A stretch of 64,000 nt of DNA from Platanthera guangdongensis (GCA_039583875.1 CM077163.1:106773213-106837212); one strand, 5' to 3'. Positions 8,982-20,378 are shown, counted from the stretch's first letter. The notes: generated by a model from the letters alone, not told the origin. Made by a program: numbers and translations.

Positions 8982-11858
8982 TGTATGGTGGGTAATCCCA
9001 CATGCAAATGAGGAACATGCTTAGGCTTGGGGTGCCAATAGTAATTTTTGAAATTTTGAGTATTAGGCCCATTTGGATCATGCTAAATTCATGTAATTAA
9101 TTTCAGTGGCCTATTAGGATGAGTTTTAACCCTCATTGAAATAATGGGATTTTTGGAATCAAAAATATCCCATTATTTAGAATTATTGAATTAATATGAC
9201 TTTTGAAGAATAAATGTTGAAATTAGGTTTGTCACTTAGTTATTTCCCCAAATTTTGTCAAGAATAATATCATGACATGTTTAACTCCTAAAAAATTTTG
9301 TGTCTCTGTTTGAGGAATATTGATAAGAGGAATGTGGAAATTACATTTTTGCCCTTATTTCATTTAATTTAGAATTATTGCAAATACTCAGTAGAAAATT
9401 ATGAAATAAATTATTGATGACATATCTGAGTATAAATAGCTTGATTAATTTTCTCAGCATTTTTGGATGAACCACAAATTTTTAAATCTTCATAATGGCA
9501 TTTTGGTAAATTATTTAGAAATAAAAGTTTATAGCCATTGTTACTTGAAAATTAGTGAAATTCTGTTTGTGGCACTCTTTTAACATTATGAGCTTGCTGG
9601 AAATTTCTTAGAATTTTTGGAAATAAATTCCTTATACCTCCTTTGAAAAATATCCAATATGTGAATTTTGAATTATTTAGGAGATAAATAGAAAACATTG
9701 AAGAGAAAATTATAAAACTTGGCTGACAGTATTATTTTACCATTCTACAACTTATGAAAAATTCCTTGGGTCAGTGGGATCATAATTTAAGATACTTCAT
9801 GATCAACTTGGCAATAATTGACATTTGTAAGAATTTATTTAAATAGGAGATTAATTGAGAAAAATATAATATTCTATAATTAAATCATTTAGGTCATGAT
9901 AGGACTCCGGTAATAATTCTAGGTCATTCGGATGAAAATTTGAAGGACATCCTATCACGAACATCACTTAGTATAGGTTAGTCTGCAAATAGTAATTTGG
10001 GGAAAAGTTGTATTAGGATCAGAGTTGGATTAGTGTAGAGTTAGTCGAGCTGAATGGTTTGGAATGAAAGTAGATGAGTCACCAGAGAAAGTTCTAAGGA
10101 GTGCGGGAATCGAGTTGATGTGTGTTAGAGGTACGCGAGTTCGACGAAAGATCGTCGTTCCCGCGAGAGTGAAAGGTCTAAACCACCCTAGGATTAGTCT
10201 ATCGCAATAGGAGAAGGTATTGGGTAAGGGAAATCAACCAATAATAATAATAAGTACCTTGAGAAAGGGAACGCTGGGCGTAATCCCAACACAGTTCCTA
10301 GTGCCCCTTGAGAGCCCTTCACAGGGAATACCGGGGGCAGTCCTGGGTTAACGTAAACCTTTAAGAACAAATCGAAAGAGTAATATAGTAAATAGGTTTT
10401 CACACCGCACTCACTAGTTGGACAATATTGGAAATGGTTAAGTCGTCCCGAGGTGTTCAAAGGGGCGCCATCCCGCGGTGTTCAAAGGGATGAGGTTTGG
10501 AATAAGAGACGGACGTTTCGGTCCGGCGAGCTTTGGCTCGGTTGATACTTGTGATGGACGGGATGGTCCGGGGAGCTTTAGCTCGGTTCGGATACGATAA
10601 ATTTGCATGTGCATGGAAGGAAAGAAAGTTAAGGTGGTGGGTCTTCGGTATGGGTTAGTCGATGCACCGACGCCTATACGATGACTCGGCAAGTGTGGTT
10701 TTACACTTCGCCAAACTTAAGTCCGGCGGTCTTGTCGGCAAGAGTACGCGGTAGTCCGCTTAGTGCACCAAGCGTTGAGGTGTACGATAGGTCAGACCGG
10801 TAGTGCTTTTACTGGTTTTGAGGTGGGCGAGGCCCAACCCACCGCTTCCGTCTGCCACTACGGAGGTATCCTGAGAGGTAACGGCTCCGAAAGGGGGAAC
10901 TAAAGGTCTGTGTGCACAGAGTCGGGTGTGTGTGTTGCACTTGCATGTCCATCATACCCACTTGCATGTCATAGCATCAACGATTCATGTAACCCTGACA
11001 CCTAAAGTATAAGTGGTATGGGACACTTATACATTAGACCCTGCAAAACGACCCCTTGGTCTATAAGCTTGTGTGGGCAAGTTTATAAATTAAGGTTATT
11101 TCAATATTTATATTCTGCTTGTGATAACCGACACCCTAACGTATAAAGTGGTATGGGACATTTTATACGATGGGAGCCTTGTAGAAGATCCCTTGGCTTA
11201 TGTGTATTCACATAAGTGAAGGTTATATTCCTTTCTTACTTTACTCATTATAACCTGATTATAAAATTGCTAGCTAGGTCCCCCTGTCACCTGTTTTTGA
11301 TTTCTCTCCTCTTTCACGTCCTTCCTTTCTTCCTCCCCGCTCGGTGCCTAGGAGCATGGGGTAAGGGGTGGGGGACGATAGAGCTTAGTCTTTTAGACTA
11401 ATGGTTTTCGAACCACATCATATTAGGGGATCGTGGAGCCGAGTATGGAGGAGCAGCCCAGGAGACCGGTGCAGTTGGAGATAGGGCAGTCTAGCTCAGG
11501 AGTACAGCCAGCTGGGACCGTGAGTTCCGACTTCTAGTAGTTGTTTTGTTTTGCTTCCGCATGAGGGATCTGTAGTGAGGATATGGATGTACCGTGCTTC
11601 AGCCCTTTTATTTCTGTAAACTTTATTATTCTGTGGACACTCCCTTCGTGGAGATTTTCATATATATGTGATATGATGTGGACTTGTCTTCTCTTGTACT
11701 GCTACTTTTATGTCAGCTGCGATCGATTTGGCCGGCAGGATCGGCGTCTTGTAGTGACGACCTTCCCGGGTGCGAAGGTGTCACCGCAAGGCGGCGGTTC
11801 TGGGCCTAAGACCCCGGGGTTTTAAAAAAAAAGAAAAAAAAAGGGGGGGGGTCTTACA

Positions 11859-12070
11859 AGTTACATTCAAGCCTGCAGGCCATGCACCCCAACCCCTCGC
11901 CAGCCCACCGACGGGTTGTTGGTGGCCGCAGCCTCCCTTTGATGAGGTAAACTCGATAGTCAAGCCCGCACTACGGGGACTTCCCAGGAGGTCACCCATC
12001 CCAGTACTACTCCAGCCCGAGCACGCTTAACTATGAAGTTCTTTCAACTCTCATCACCAATTGAGCTGCA
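11859..12070 (-). repeat. tRNA/5S hybrid SINE-like unit
   Basis: Read on the minus strand, it starts with the same head as the array (GCAGCTCAATTGGTGATGAG). It then switches to 5S rRNA sequence, then to a body with CCAACAACCC, and ends in the array's own body (GGGGTTGGGGTGCATGGCC, then TGCAGGCTTGAATGT). In place of the tRNA B-box part it carries the 5S internal promoter. It is flanked by the plus-strand LTR and by the second half of the minus-strand LTR, and its head forms the right edge of the whole inserted block, mirroring the head at 4493. Confidence 0.75.
11964..12041 (-). ncRNA. 5S rRNA-derived segment (3' two thirds)
   Basis: On the minus strand this matches the last ~78 nt of plant 5S rRNA with only about ten differences by eye. 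It includes AGTTAAGCGTGCT (A box region), GAGTAGTACT and GGATGGGTGACCTCC (C box), and GGGAAGTCC. The first ~40 nt of 5S rRNA are missing, so it is not a working 5S gene. Plant Cassandra TRIM elements also carry 5S sequence in their LTRs and are the main alternative source, but no Cassandra LTR ends are visible here. Confidence 0.85.
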
Positions 12071-13426
12071 CCTAAACCAGTTACTTACCAAAATCTCAAG
12101 TCATTTGGGCCTCTGGATGGGCTTGGGCATCCCTTTCAAATTTCTGCATTTGTGCTATTTGCAGCCCAAGACCATTTAATTTTTAGATCTTGCATGTGAG
12201 ATATCTCAACATGCAGAGGGTTAAATTGTCTAATATTTCTACCATAGGTATAATATACCCCTAAGGGCAGGCCACCAAAATTTGGGGCATTTTGGAGTTG
12301 GTATGCTCCAAATATCAACAACATTTAATTTATCATATTTGGACTAAAACTATAGCATTATATTCCCCAAAAATTTCCATTTTTGGGGAGGGCCTAGATA
12401 TTCCTAAGTAAGCCATATGCCCAAAATTGTAGCCCATTTGGACTTAGGGTTTGGGCAGGGCACTTATTTTAGTTTCTGCCCTACTCTAGGACCAGCCCTA
12501 GGAAAATGGATCTATAGGGCAGTACACTCAACCAAAAATTATGTGTAGCATATCAAATTAAAGGTGACTCCAAGACCTCCACTTTTTATGTTGAGAACAG
12601 TTTATGGAAAAGACTGTAAGGGTCCTAAAATGTGCATGCAAACGTCTGTTAGAAAAAGGGGCATAATTGACACTATTCATTTACTTAAATAATCCTGGAT
12701 TTATATATATGCATGGCACGGATCTTGAAGCAATCCGACGGCAGCTGCTCATCTTCTCCAAATCTCCTGCATGCCAGCCCGAGTTTCACGGGGCTTTTCC
12801 CGGCCGCCTCCGGCGGTGCCACCACCGGCGATCATCAGCTCCCCTCTCACGGTGGTGGGGGCAAGCTTCTGCCGGCGGCTAGGGTGGCCGGAGGTGGCGG
12901 CACCACCTCACTCGAGAGCTCCAAATAAGCCATTAATGGCGGAAAAAATAAGGTTGTGCTCGGGCTCATTCGATCCCGAACCCTAACCTAGGTATTCCTA
13001 AGATCTAAGCATGAAGAGAGAGGTGAGGGAGGACCTTCTCGGCGGCCTTGCGACGTGAGGAGCGGCGGGGAACCATGGCGGCGGTGGCGGCGCTTCTCCC
13101 TTAGTTTTCACGGCCAAGCTCGGTTTCTCTCTCTCTCTGCTGCTGCTCTCCTTGAGAGTGGTGAGACTGAAATGGGAGAGGGAGAGAGTGAGAGGATGAA
13201 GTATGGAGGGGAGGGTGATAATTCCTAAGTGCAAGGTGGAGGGATTTCTTTGTTATTGTCACCATGCATGCATGGGTGGGTCCCACTCCATCCAGCTCCT
13301 TCTCCATGTCCCCAAGGGTCGGCCTGCCCATGTGGGGGCTGATGGCATGGGTCCAAGTGGCTCATTTCCCTTAAACACCCTTAAATATACCCCTTTCTCT
13401 CTCCTAAATTATTCTTTAATTTTGAG

Positions 13427-13461
<35 letters not shown>

Positions 13462-14368
13462 GTCACTAAGTTGGCTGGTAAATCTCATATTGGCAGCCCA
13501 CATGTTTATTTCATCCAACAAAATATGGTTAGCCCAAGTGAGTTGGGCTTGAGCTTGAGTTAGCCCATTTGGGCTAGCTTGACCCAAACCTAGGCTATGG
13601 TTGACTTAGGTCAATTTGGTCTTTGAGGTTAGCCCAAATGGGTCCTTAGTGACTCATTGGCCTCCCCTAAGGCCTAGGTAGGATTGTATTGGCCCTTTGG
13701 AGGTCACTTGACCCTTAAGTAGGGTACCTTGACTACTTTAGGGCTAGAGTTGACTTTGGTCAACTTAGCCTTTTTGGTTGGCCCCAATGGGTCCTTGGTG
13801 ACCCTTTGGCCTCTCACTATGGTTATGAAGGTATGTGTGGGGTCCACTTGGCTAAGGGAACTTCAATTGGCCCTTGTGTAGGCCAGTTTGACCCATTGTA
13901 GGCTAGGTTGACCCATTTAGGGTTAGCGTTGACTTTGGTCAACTCAGCCTCTTGGGTGGACCCCAATGGGTCCTAGGTGACCCTTTGACCTCACTCTAGG
14001 GTTAGGTGGGCTTGGGTGCGGTCCACTTGGCTTGGGAATGGTCAATTGACCCTAAGTAGGTTGGTTTGACCCATTTAGGGTTAGGGTTGACTTGGGTCAT
14101 CTTAACCCTTTTGACTGCCCTCCATGGGTCCTTATTGATCTAATGGATCTTACCATGGTTTGATGAGAACATGGTGGGGTCTTGAAGTCTTGGTGAAGCC
14201 CCATGGTTATCTTAAACAAAGGTTCAGGAATTTACTATTTACAGACCATAGTGGTCTCACCCACATTCTTAGGTTTCCTTGGTCTTCTTGGGTTTCCTAG
14301 GGTTTGGTCATGACCTAGTCATGGCCAATAACCACACTTGGGGGTCTAGTTGGAAATGGGATGTTACA
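12071..14368 (-). repeat. Chromovirus-1 5' LTR, upstream (U3) segment
   Basis: The left-out half of the minus-strand 5' LTR. On the minus strand it starts TGTAACATCCC at 14368, adjoining the copia sequence into which the chromovirus inserted. It is an inverted near-copy of 6660-8793 but about 160 bp longer, because the TTGAC dyad region (about 13760-13920) carries an extra tandem unit. ORFs near 12667-13470 have shadows in both copies but no recognisable protein. Confidence 0.85.
13429..13458. repeat. (CT)n microsatellite
   Basis: The counterpart of the GA tract at 7390-7431 in the inverted sister LTR; the length differs. Confidence 0.95.
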
Positions 14369-15083
14369 CACTATGTCTCTGGATAAGGATGAGAAAGGTA
14401 AACCATTCGATGAAACCAAATACAGAAGCATCATTGGATCCCTGCTCTATCCTACTGCCAGTAGACCGGATATCATGTTCTCCACATGTGTCTGTGCCAG
14501 ATATCAGGTGAACACTAAGGAATCTCACTATATCGCTGCAAAGCGAATTCTAAGATACCTTAAAGGTACTCCCAATCTTGGCTTGTGGTACCCGAGAAAC
14601 AATGATGTCGAGCTAATAGGTTTTTCAGATGCTGATTTTGCAGGGAGTCGGGATGACAGGAAAAGCACATCTGGGACGTGTCAATTCCTCGGACGAAGGC
14701 TTGTCTCATGGAATAGCAAGAAATATAATTGTGTTGCAACCTCCACAGCAGAGTCTGAGTACATCTCGGCGGGCAGCTGTTGCGCACAACTCCTATGGAT
14801 CAGAAACCAGCTAGCCGACTACGACCTTCAGTTCAAGGAAGTTCCCATGTACTGCGAATCCTCCAGTGCGATTGCAATTGCCAACAACCCGGTATCGCAC
14901 AGCAGAACGAAGCATATTGATGTGCGATACCACTTCATTCGGGAGCACGTGGAGAACATGGACATTTCTCTCTGTTATGTCCCCACGGACAAGCAGATTG
15001 CAGATATATTCACAAAGCCCTTAGACGAAGCCAAGTTCAGTCTCTTCAAAACTGAACTGGGAATGCTAAATTATGAGGAATGA
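14369..15083 (+). pseudogene. pol: SIRE-like copia RNase H (5'-truncated by insertion)
   Basis: The C-terminal end of a Ty1/copia polyprotein: the RT tail (LDKDEKGKPFDE..YRSIIGSLLY..SRPDI) and a complete RNase H, which removes RNA from the RNA/DNA hybrid. The catalytic region includes GFSDADFAG, TAESEY and HIDVRYHF. The usual Cys-Asp in YCD..SAI is Cys-Glu here (YCESSSAI), a conservative change at a position normally Asp. The ORF ends with the typical ADIFTKPL..F..F...LGML. The chromovirus LTR adjoins codon one of what is left, so the upstream part of this element lies beyond the left edge. The lineage is SIRE/Maximus-like from sequence style. Confidence 0.88.
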
Positions 15084-15430
15084 AGACTATAGAAGCTCCA
15101 GGATCATGCATCTAGAGGGAGCCTCTGCAAGGTACTCAAGTTGAGCCTAGGCGCAAGAACTGAGCGGGAGCAAGGTACTCAAGTATGAGCACAGGTGCAA
15201 GAACTGAGGGGGAGCAAGGGGACAAATGCTACAGACCCCGATTTGTAGAGGCCGAAAAGGGGGAGATTACCCTCTCGGCTAAGGCTAAGGTGGCTCCAAG
15301 CTTGCTCACAAGAAATTGGTATTGGTAATGAATAACTCACTCATCTCAATTTCAAGTTTATGATTTTCATTCATATACGCTTTATTCACCTTAGCTTGTA
15401 GGGTTTAGGCTTCTTCAAATAGGGGGAGAT
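15084..15430 (+). other. Copia-1 3' untranslated region with duplication and PPT
   Basis: This non-coding stretch contains a direct repeat of about 45 bp (15128-15170 and 15171-15216: CAAGGTACTCAAGT..GCAAGAACTGAG) and ends in the polypurine tract AGGGGGAGAT (15421-15430), the plus-strand primer next to the LTR. Confidence 0.75.
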
Positions 15431-15756
15431 TGTTGGGTATTGTATCCACAACGTACCTGATTTGAAGAAGCCCCTGAACAAGCTAAGGTAAATAGGCAAT
15501 GTTTTTGACAAATTATTTCAAGTTGTGCTTGCAGTTATTCCACGCTAAGTGCACACCAATGTCAGGGTGCAGTAGGTCAATATACACGGGTCTGCACGAT
15601 GTAATCCCTCGTTGAGCAGATCAGTGTGTTGGCCTATGTGTACTCTCTCTACACTTACTTTCAAGTACAGGGCTGTAATCTTGCAAGAGCAGACAAGGAG
15701 CAAGGATGGGTCAAGGAGCTCATCATGGGTGGAAAGACGAAAATTCGTCTAAGTGA

Positions 15757-16167
15757 AAATCGACGAGAATCGCCAAGTGATTCTCGCCGATTCGGCGAGA
15801 ATCACAAGTGATTCTCGCCGATTCGGCGAGAATCACAAGTGATTCTCGCCGAATCGTCGAGAATCAGTGGCTGATTCTCGCCGACTCGATCCAACTTCAC
15901 TTCAAAGCAAGCAACTCTGATTCTAAGTAAGAATCGACGAGAATCACCAAGTGATTCTCGCCGATTCGGCGAGAATCACTAGTGATTCTCGCCGAATCGT
16001 CGAGAATCACTGGCTGATTCTCGCCGTCTCGACCCGGGCTGAATCAGTGCGTGCAGCCAAGTCATCTTCGATGAGAATCATCCTTGATTCTCGTCGAATC
16101 GTCGAGAATCACCTTTGATTCTCGACGATTCGACGAGACTCACTTTTGATTCTCGTCGATTTTTACT
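15757..16167 (+). promoter_or_regulatory. GTGATTCTCGCC/GGCGAGAATCAC dyad array in U3
   Basis: Many back-to-back inverted motifs, for example GTGATTCTCGCCGATTCGGC followed by GAGAATCAC, with variants GATTCTCGACGATTCGACGA. The array fills about 400 bp and ends about 110 bp before the TATA box. It can fold into stable hairpins as DNA or RNA. An enhancer role is inferred from position. Confidence 0.7.
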
Positions 16168-16278
16168 TGGGCATTTTTCTGGAACTCCCTGAACCGGATT
16201 CTGCCGCTGGCGTTATCTTGAACCGGATTTTGGGTTTCTATTTATGGGACCCACAACGGTCATATTGAGTTGTCTACA

Positions 16279-16289
16279 GTATAAATACA
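16279..16289 (+). promoter_or_regulatory. Copia-1 LTR TATA box
   Basis: GTATAAATAC lies downstream of the dyad array and upstream of AC-rich leader sequence, a normal plant LTR promoter layout. Confidence 0.6.
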
Positions 16290-17153
16290 AGATTATTTTT
16301 GAACAGTACAACCACGGAATAAAAGAGACAGAAAGAAGCCGAGCACAAAAACCCTAAAATCGCGAGTTCCGCTCCGCCGCAGCCGTCGTCGCTCGAGCAA
16401 GTTGGTAGCCGCTGTTGATCGCGTTTCTTCCCGATCTCCGACGACAGAAGCTTAGCCAAGCTTAGAGTCTCACGCGTCTATCCAGAGATCCCTTGTCTCT
16501 CGATTTGTTGATCGGGAAAAACTTCCCCGTCCGAATCGATCGAGACGACCGATCCTCGTGTGACCGTTGGTAGACCTAGCTAGCTTCGCTACGAAGTTTG
16601 GATCTCCAAAGTACAGCAGCCGCACATCGTCGTCGCCGCCGATCCCGTGAACCTAGCCGCCGCCCTTCTTGCTGCCGCCGGTTCCGGGGAGATCCTCTCC
16701 AAGAGAGTCTAGGGTTGTGGACTTTTCGTGGACTTCAAGAACACATCGTCAATGAAGAGGGACACCTTGTCTCCAAACGTAGTTTGTATCTTTTGTACAT
16801 TCTATTTTATTTTTGTTGTAAAGGAACGGTGGTTCCGTGTTGTAAGGGTTGGGTGCAACCCGTTTTGTGGGAGTGTTGACTCCCACGTGTGGAAGGGTTC
16901 CTTCCGATAGTGCAAGGATTGGATTTCAATCCTGTTGGTGAAGAGACCGAGTCATCTCTTGTTGGGAGATAGGTCGAAGGGGGAAAGTGGATGTACCCAA
17001 GTCGGGGAACCACTATAAATTGCCTGTGTACTTTCTTTGCTGTGCCGTTTTATTTTCTTGTGCAGGTATAATATTAAATTCCGCAAAAACGCTGCACGTC
17101 ACCTATTCCCCCCCCCCAATAGGTGAAGATAGTTGACACTAGGTGAACTTTCA

Positions 17154-17943
17154 GTATCAAGATATCCGGAAGGGAATATCCTCATCCTGGAAACAACTCG
17201 AAGGGAAATTATTGGCCAAATTCCGACAACCGATGCTAGCAATAAACAATTACAAGGAGCTCATCACCTTAACCCAAAGAAATGAAGAGACCTTGGTTGA
17301 TACATGGGAGCATTTCCAGTCCCTGCGAAGGGAATGCTGCAGAGTGGAAATGCCAGACATTCTCCTAATCCAAACTTTCTACTTCGGCATCGCAGACAGA
17401 TTCCGGCCATTACTTGATGTCGCAGCTGGTGGAGCTCTGTTTAACAAATCCAATGAGGATGCCTTGGAAGTTATAGACAACATTACACAAACTATTATGC
17501 ATTGGAACTCTCCACCTTCTACCGACCTTCCGTTAGAGATAAATTCAGTAGTCTCTGATGAAGCCACCGACCACAATCTCTTGTCAAAGACAGAGCAATT
17601 TTTTGCTTATGCGTGCAAAATGATGGAGATGTTCAATGACCAAGCCACCACCATTCAACGCCTACAAACCGCCATAGGGATTCTCACGGAAACGTTATTA
17701 TGTTCAGTCAATCAGAAACAGGAAACGGTACATACTATGAGATTGACAAGCAGAAAAAGCCTAGAGAGGGCCTCGCCTCCTGATCCTCCCGCACAATCAC
17801 TCCGCGATCCCATCGTCGATTTGATAAAGGAACCTCCATCCTCACCGACCGTGCAAGAACCCATGACAGTACCACAACCTGTGAAGAACGCCATGAAGAC
17901 GCCATTTCCCCACCGACTGCAAAATGAAAAGACTGAAAAATAA
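17154..17943 (+). pseudogene. gag: Athila-1 Gag (5'-truncated by Copia-1)
   Basis: The C-terminal half of an Athila-type Gag. The order is L..KF..P, ETLVDTWEHFQSLRRECC (capsid-like), LIQTFYFGI and DVAAGGALFNKS, matching the corresponding block of the better copy at 45649-46470. The Copia-1 LTR removes the start; the first residues read from 17154. The frame stops at 17941-17943 (TAA, probably from CAA) and continues in the same frame into the protease region at 17944. This is a decayed pseudogene. Confidence 0.85.
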
Positions 17944-18999
17944 TTTCATAAATTCCTCGAGATCATGAAAGGAGTCCAAATAAGTATACCTCTGACAGAA
18001 GCTATCACTCAGATCCCAGGATATTCCAAGTTCCTAAAGAACCTCATCTCACGGCGTAAATCTTTAGGAGGACTGAAAATGATCAATCTCACTGAAGAAT
18101 GCTCAACTCTCCTCGCCAACTATTCCCCAACAAAACGCAGAGATCCGGGCAGTTTTACCATCCCCTGCAGAATTGGCCTCCACCGATTCGGATGCGTATT
18201 ATGTGATTTTGGAGCTTCAATAAATCTAATGTCGCTCTCCATCTTCCGCGAGCTAGGAGTTGGGATTCTACAGCCCACCCACCTGAGGTTGCAATTAGCT
18301 GACAGATCGGTAAAACAACCGGCCGGGATAGTCGAAGACCTCACTGTCATGGTCAACAACCTCGCCTTCCCAGCAAATTTCGTCGTTCTCGACATGATGG
18401 CCGATCCCAAAGTGCCTATAATCCTAGGACGGCCCTTCCTTGCCACGGCCCGTGCTATTATCAACGTCGACCAAAGAGAGCTCACCCTAAGCCTGGGGGA
18501 AGAAAAGATTTCTTTCAACGTCCAAGAACCTGCCCAACATCTCAGAATCACTAACTGTGACGAAGCAAATTTGATCGACGAACCGGACATGTACAGCGAA
18601 ATGATTCTTGACCCATCCGAGCCAGTGTTGGAAGAGGAAGATGTATCCAACACAACCGCCCACACTAATGTCCCGAGAACCACACATCCAACCAAAGAAC
18701 CTTTCATCACATCCACCGTCACAACCACTGCCACAACTCTGAATCCGCTGCCCGAATCCCTGAAATACGCTTTCCTAGAGGAAGGCACAGCATGCCCAGT
18801 CATCATCTATGCATCCCTCTCCGTCGACAACGAACTCGCCCTGGTCGATGTCTTAAAGAAATACAAAATTGTTTTGGGACGTTCATTAGCCGACATAAAA
18901 GGGATCAGCCCGGCATTTTGCATGCACAAGATTCTGCTTGAAGATCAATACAAACCATTGGCACAACCTCAAAGGAGACTGAACCACATGATGCATTAA
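17944..18999 (+). pseudogene. pol: Athila-1 protease and protease-RT linker
   Basis: The sequence SIPCLFG-like block is followed by the aspartic protease, here VLCDFGASINLM..LSIFRELGVG and LQLADRSVKQPAGIVEDL, then VPIILGRPFLAT. The motif D-F-G-A-S replaces the more usual D-L-G-A-S. The linker ends in KYAFLEEG..PVII and QPQRRLNHMM, where the RT begins. It is in the same frame as gag and RT. A TAA at 18997-18999 interrupts the RT start. Confidence 0.85.
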
Positions 19000-19823
19000 G
19001 TGGTACAGGCAGAAGTAATAAAATTGCCTAACGCGGGTATCATTTACCCAATCAGCGACAGCAAATGGGTCAGCCCAGTGCAAGTGGTTCCCAAAAAGGG
19101 AGGGATTACTGTGGTGGCCAACGAAAAGAATGAATTATTACCCACCCGCGTGGTCACCGGGTGGAGAGTCTGCATAGACTACCGGAAACTTAATGAGGTT
19201 AACCTCAAAGATCATTTCCCGCTACCCTTCATCGACCAGATGCTGGAAAAATTGGCCGGTCATGAATACTATTGTTTCCTCGACGGGTATTCAGGATACA
19301 ATCAAATCACAGTTGACCGCGACGACCAAGACAAAATGACGTTCACATGCCCTTCCGGCACCTTCACGTTCAGGAGAATGCCATTCGGATTGTGCAACGG
19401 CCCAGCAACCTTCCAGCGATGCGTGATTGCAATCTTCGGTGACATGATTGGAGACTTTCTCGAAGTCTTCATGGACGATTTTTCCCTTTTCGTGAACTAT
19501 TTCGATGCCTGCCTCGCGAATCTAGCCAAAGCACTGAAGCGTTGTGAAGATACATACCTCGTATTGAATTGAGAAAAATGTCATTTCATGGTTCACGAGG
19601 GCATTGTCTTAGGCCACAAAGTCTCTCACAGGGGGCTCGAAGTCGACCAAGCAAAAGTCAGCATCATCAAAAATCTTCCTCATCCATCTTCCGCCAAGGG
19701 GATCCACAGCTTCTTGGGACACACCGGTTTCGACAGAAGATTCATCAGTAATTTCTCATCAATATACAAGCCCCTCACAAATCTGCTGGCCAAGGACATC
19801 CCATTTGACTTTGACAAAAATGT
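19000..19823 (+). pseudogene. pol: Athila-1 reverse transcriptase
   Basis: The RT fingers and palm are well preserved: AGIIYPISDSKWVSPVQVVPKKGG, WRVCIDYRKLN, YYCFLDGYSGY (first catalytic Asp), FGLCNGPATFQR and the VFMDDF box, the Athila form of YxDD. In-frame breaks: TAA at 18997-18999 just upstream, TGA at 19570-19572 (normally Trp), then a frameshift near 19818-19824 before the RNase H. It cannot be translated as one protein. Confidence 0.88.
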
Positions 19824-20378
19824 ATGCAAGCCTTCAAAACTCTCAAAGACCGACTCATCTCCGCTCCAATCTTGGTGGCACCAGATTGGACTTTGCCCTT
19901 CGAAGTCATGTGCGACACAAGCGATGTTGCAGTCGGAGCGGTTCTCGGTCAAAGGAAAAACAAAATCTTTCATACTATCTCATACGCCAGCCGGACTCTC
20001 TACGATGCTCAACTGAATTATACCACCACGGAAAAGGAGCTATTGGCAATAATCTTCGCTTTCGAAAAATTCCATTCGTACTTAGTGTTATTTAAGGTCA
20101 TTGTCTACATTGACCTTGTGGTACTAAGGTATTTATTCAAAAAATGAAGATGTCAAGCCCCGGCTAATCCGTTGGATTCTTCTACTACAAGAATACGACA
20201 TCGAGATCCGAGATAAGAAAGGGGTCGAAAGCGTCATCGCCGATCACCTATCAAGATTGGAGAGCCACACCGAAGGAGTTGTACACCTCTGCAACCGCAA
20301 CGAGATTGCGACTTCTTCCCGGACGAAAGATTATTCTCCATCTGTTCGCTGACTCTGACAATCCCGTGGTACGCAGAT
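19824..20378 (+). pseudogene. pol: Athila-1 RNase H and connection region
   Basis: After a frameshift the frame holds the RNase H start (MQAFKTLKDRLISAPIL, MCDTSDVAVGAVLGQR, YTTTEKELLAIIFAFEKF). A second frameshift in an A-run near 20140-20146 moves the rest ([28 protein letters not shown]) to another frame. The end, to about 20378, is degenerate. Confidence 0.82.

Larger units (their letters stand above)
6660..11858 (+). repeat. Complete chromovirus-1-family LTR, plus orientation (solo)
   Basis: A 5.2 kb LTR starting TGTGACCTCCC and ending GTCTTACA. It is the same family as the minus-strand LTR pieces at 1616-4490 and 12071-14368, so two long inverted repeats result (6660-8793 with 12071-14368, and 8982-11858 with 1616-4490). 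There is no primer site after it and no polypurine tract before it, so it is a solo LTR. The flanking bases (ATATA and AGTTA) are not a target duplication, which suggests formation by recombination between different copies. U3 contains W-box-like dyads, a GA tract and a GC-rich stretch (7720-8130) before the TATA box. Confidence 0.85.
15431..17153 (+). repeat. Copia-1 3' LTR (SIRE/Maximus-like)
   Basis: It starts TGTTGGGTATTG right after the polypurine tract and ends ...GAACTTTCA. An earlier possible end is GTTGACA at 17138. I prefer 17153 because the other SIRE-like LTR in this window (55272-57311) has the same CACCTATTC..AGGTG block and also ends CTTTCA. After 17153 the Athila gag resumes. 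The array of GATTCTCGCC dyads and a TATA box lie in U3. The small ORFs at 16598-16910 lie in this LTR and show no protein similarity. Confidence 0.82.

Noticed and set aside
8982..11858. A separate 2.9 kb LTR starting TGTATGGTGGG
   Set aside because: I first took the inverted-repeat boundary as the LTR start. The TGT..ACA ends at 6660 and 11858, and the split partner ending TGTAAC at 14368, show that the real LTR is 5.2 kb.
11964..12041. A working 5S rRNA gene
   Set aside because: The first ~40 nt are missing, there is no T-run terminator at the right place, and it lies inside a repeat.
12667..13469. Overlapping ORFs of 71-88 codons present in both inverted LTR copies
   Set aside because: They exist in several frames at once in GC-rich LTR sequence and are conserved only because the LTRs are copies of each other.
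15757..16167. Regular dyad arrays that resemble CRISPR repeats
   Set aside because: They are palindromic motifs with short, variable, similar fillers inside plant LTRs. There are no unique spacers of even length and no cas genes.
17131..17138. GTTGACA as the Copia-1 LTR end
   Set aside because: Possible, but the other SIRE-like LTR here ends in CTTTCA after the same block, so 17153 is more consistent.
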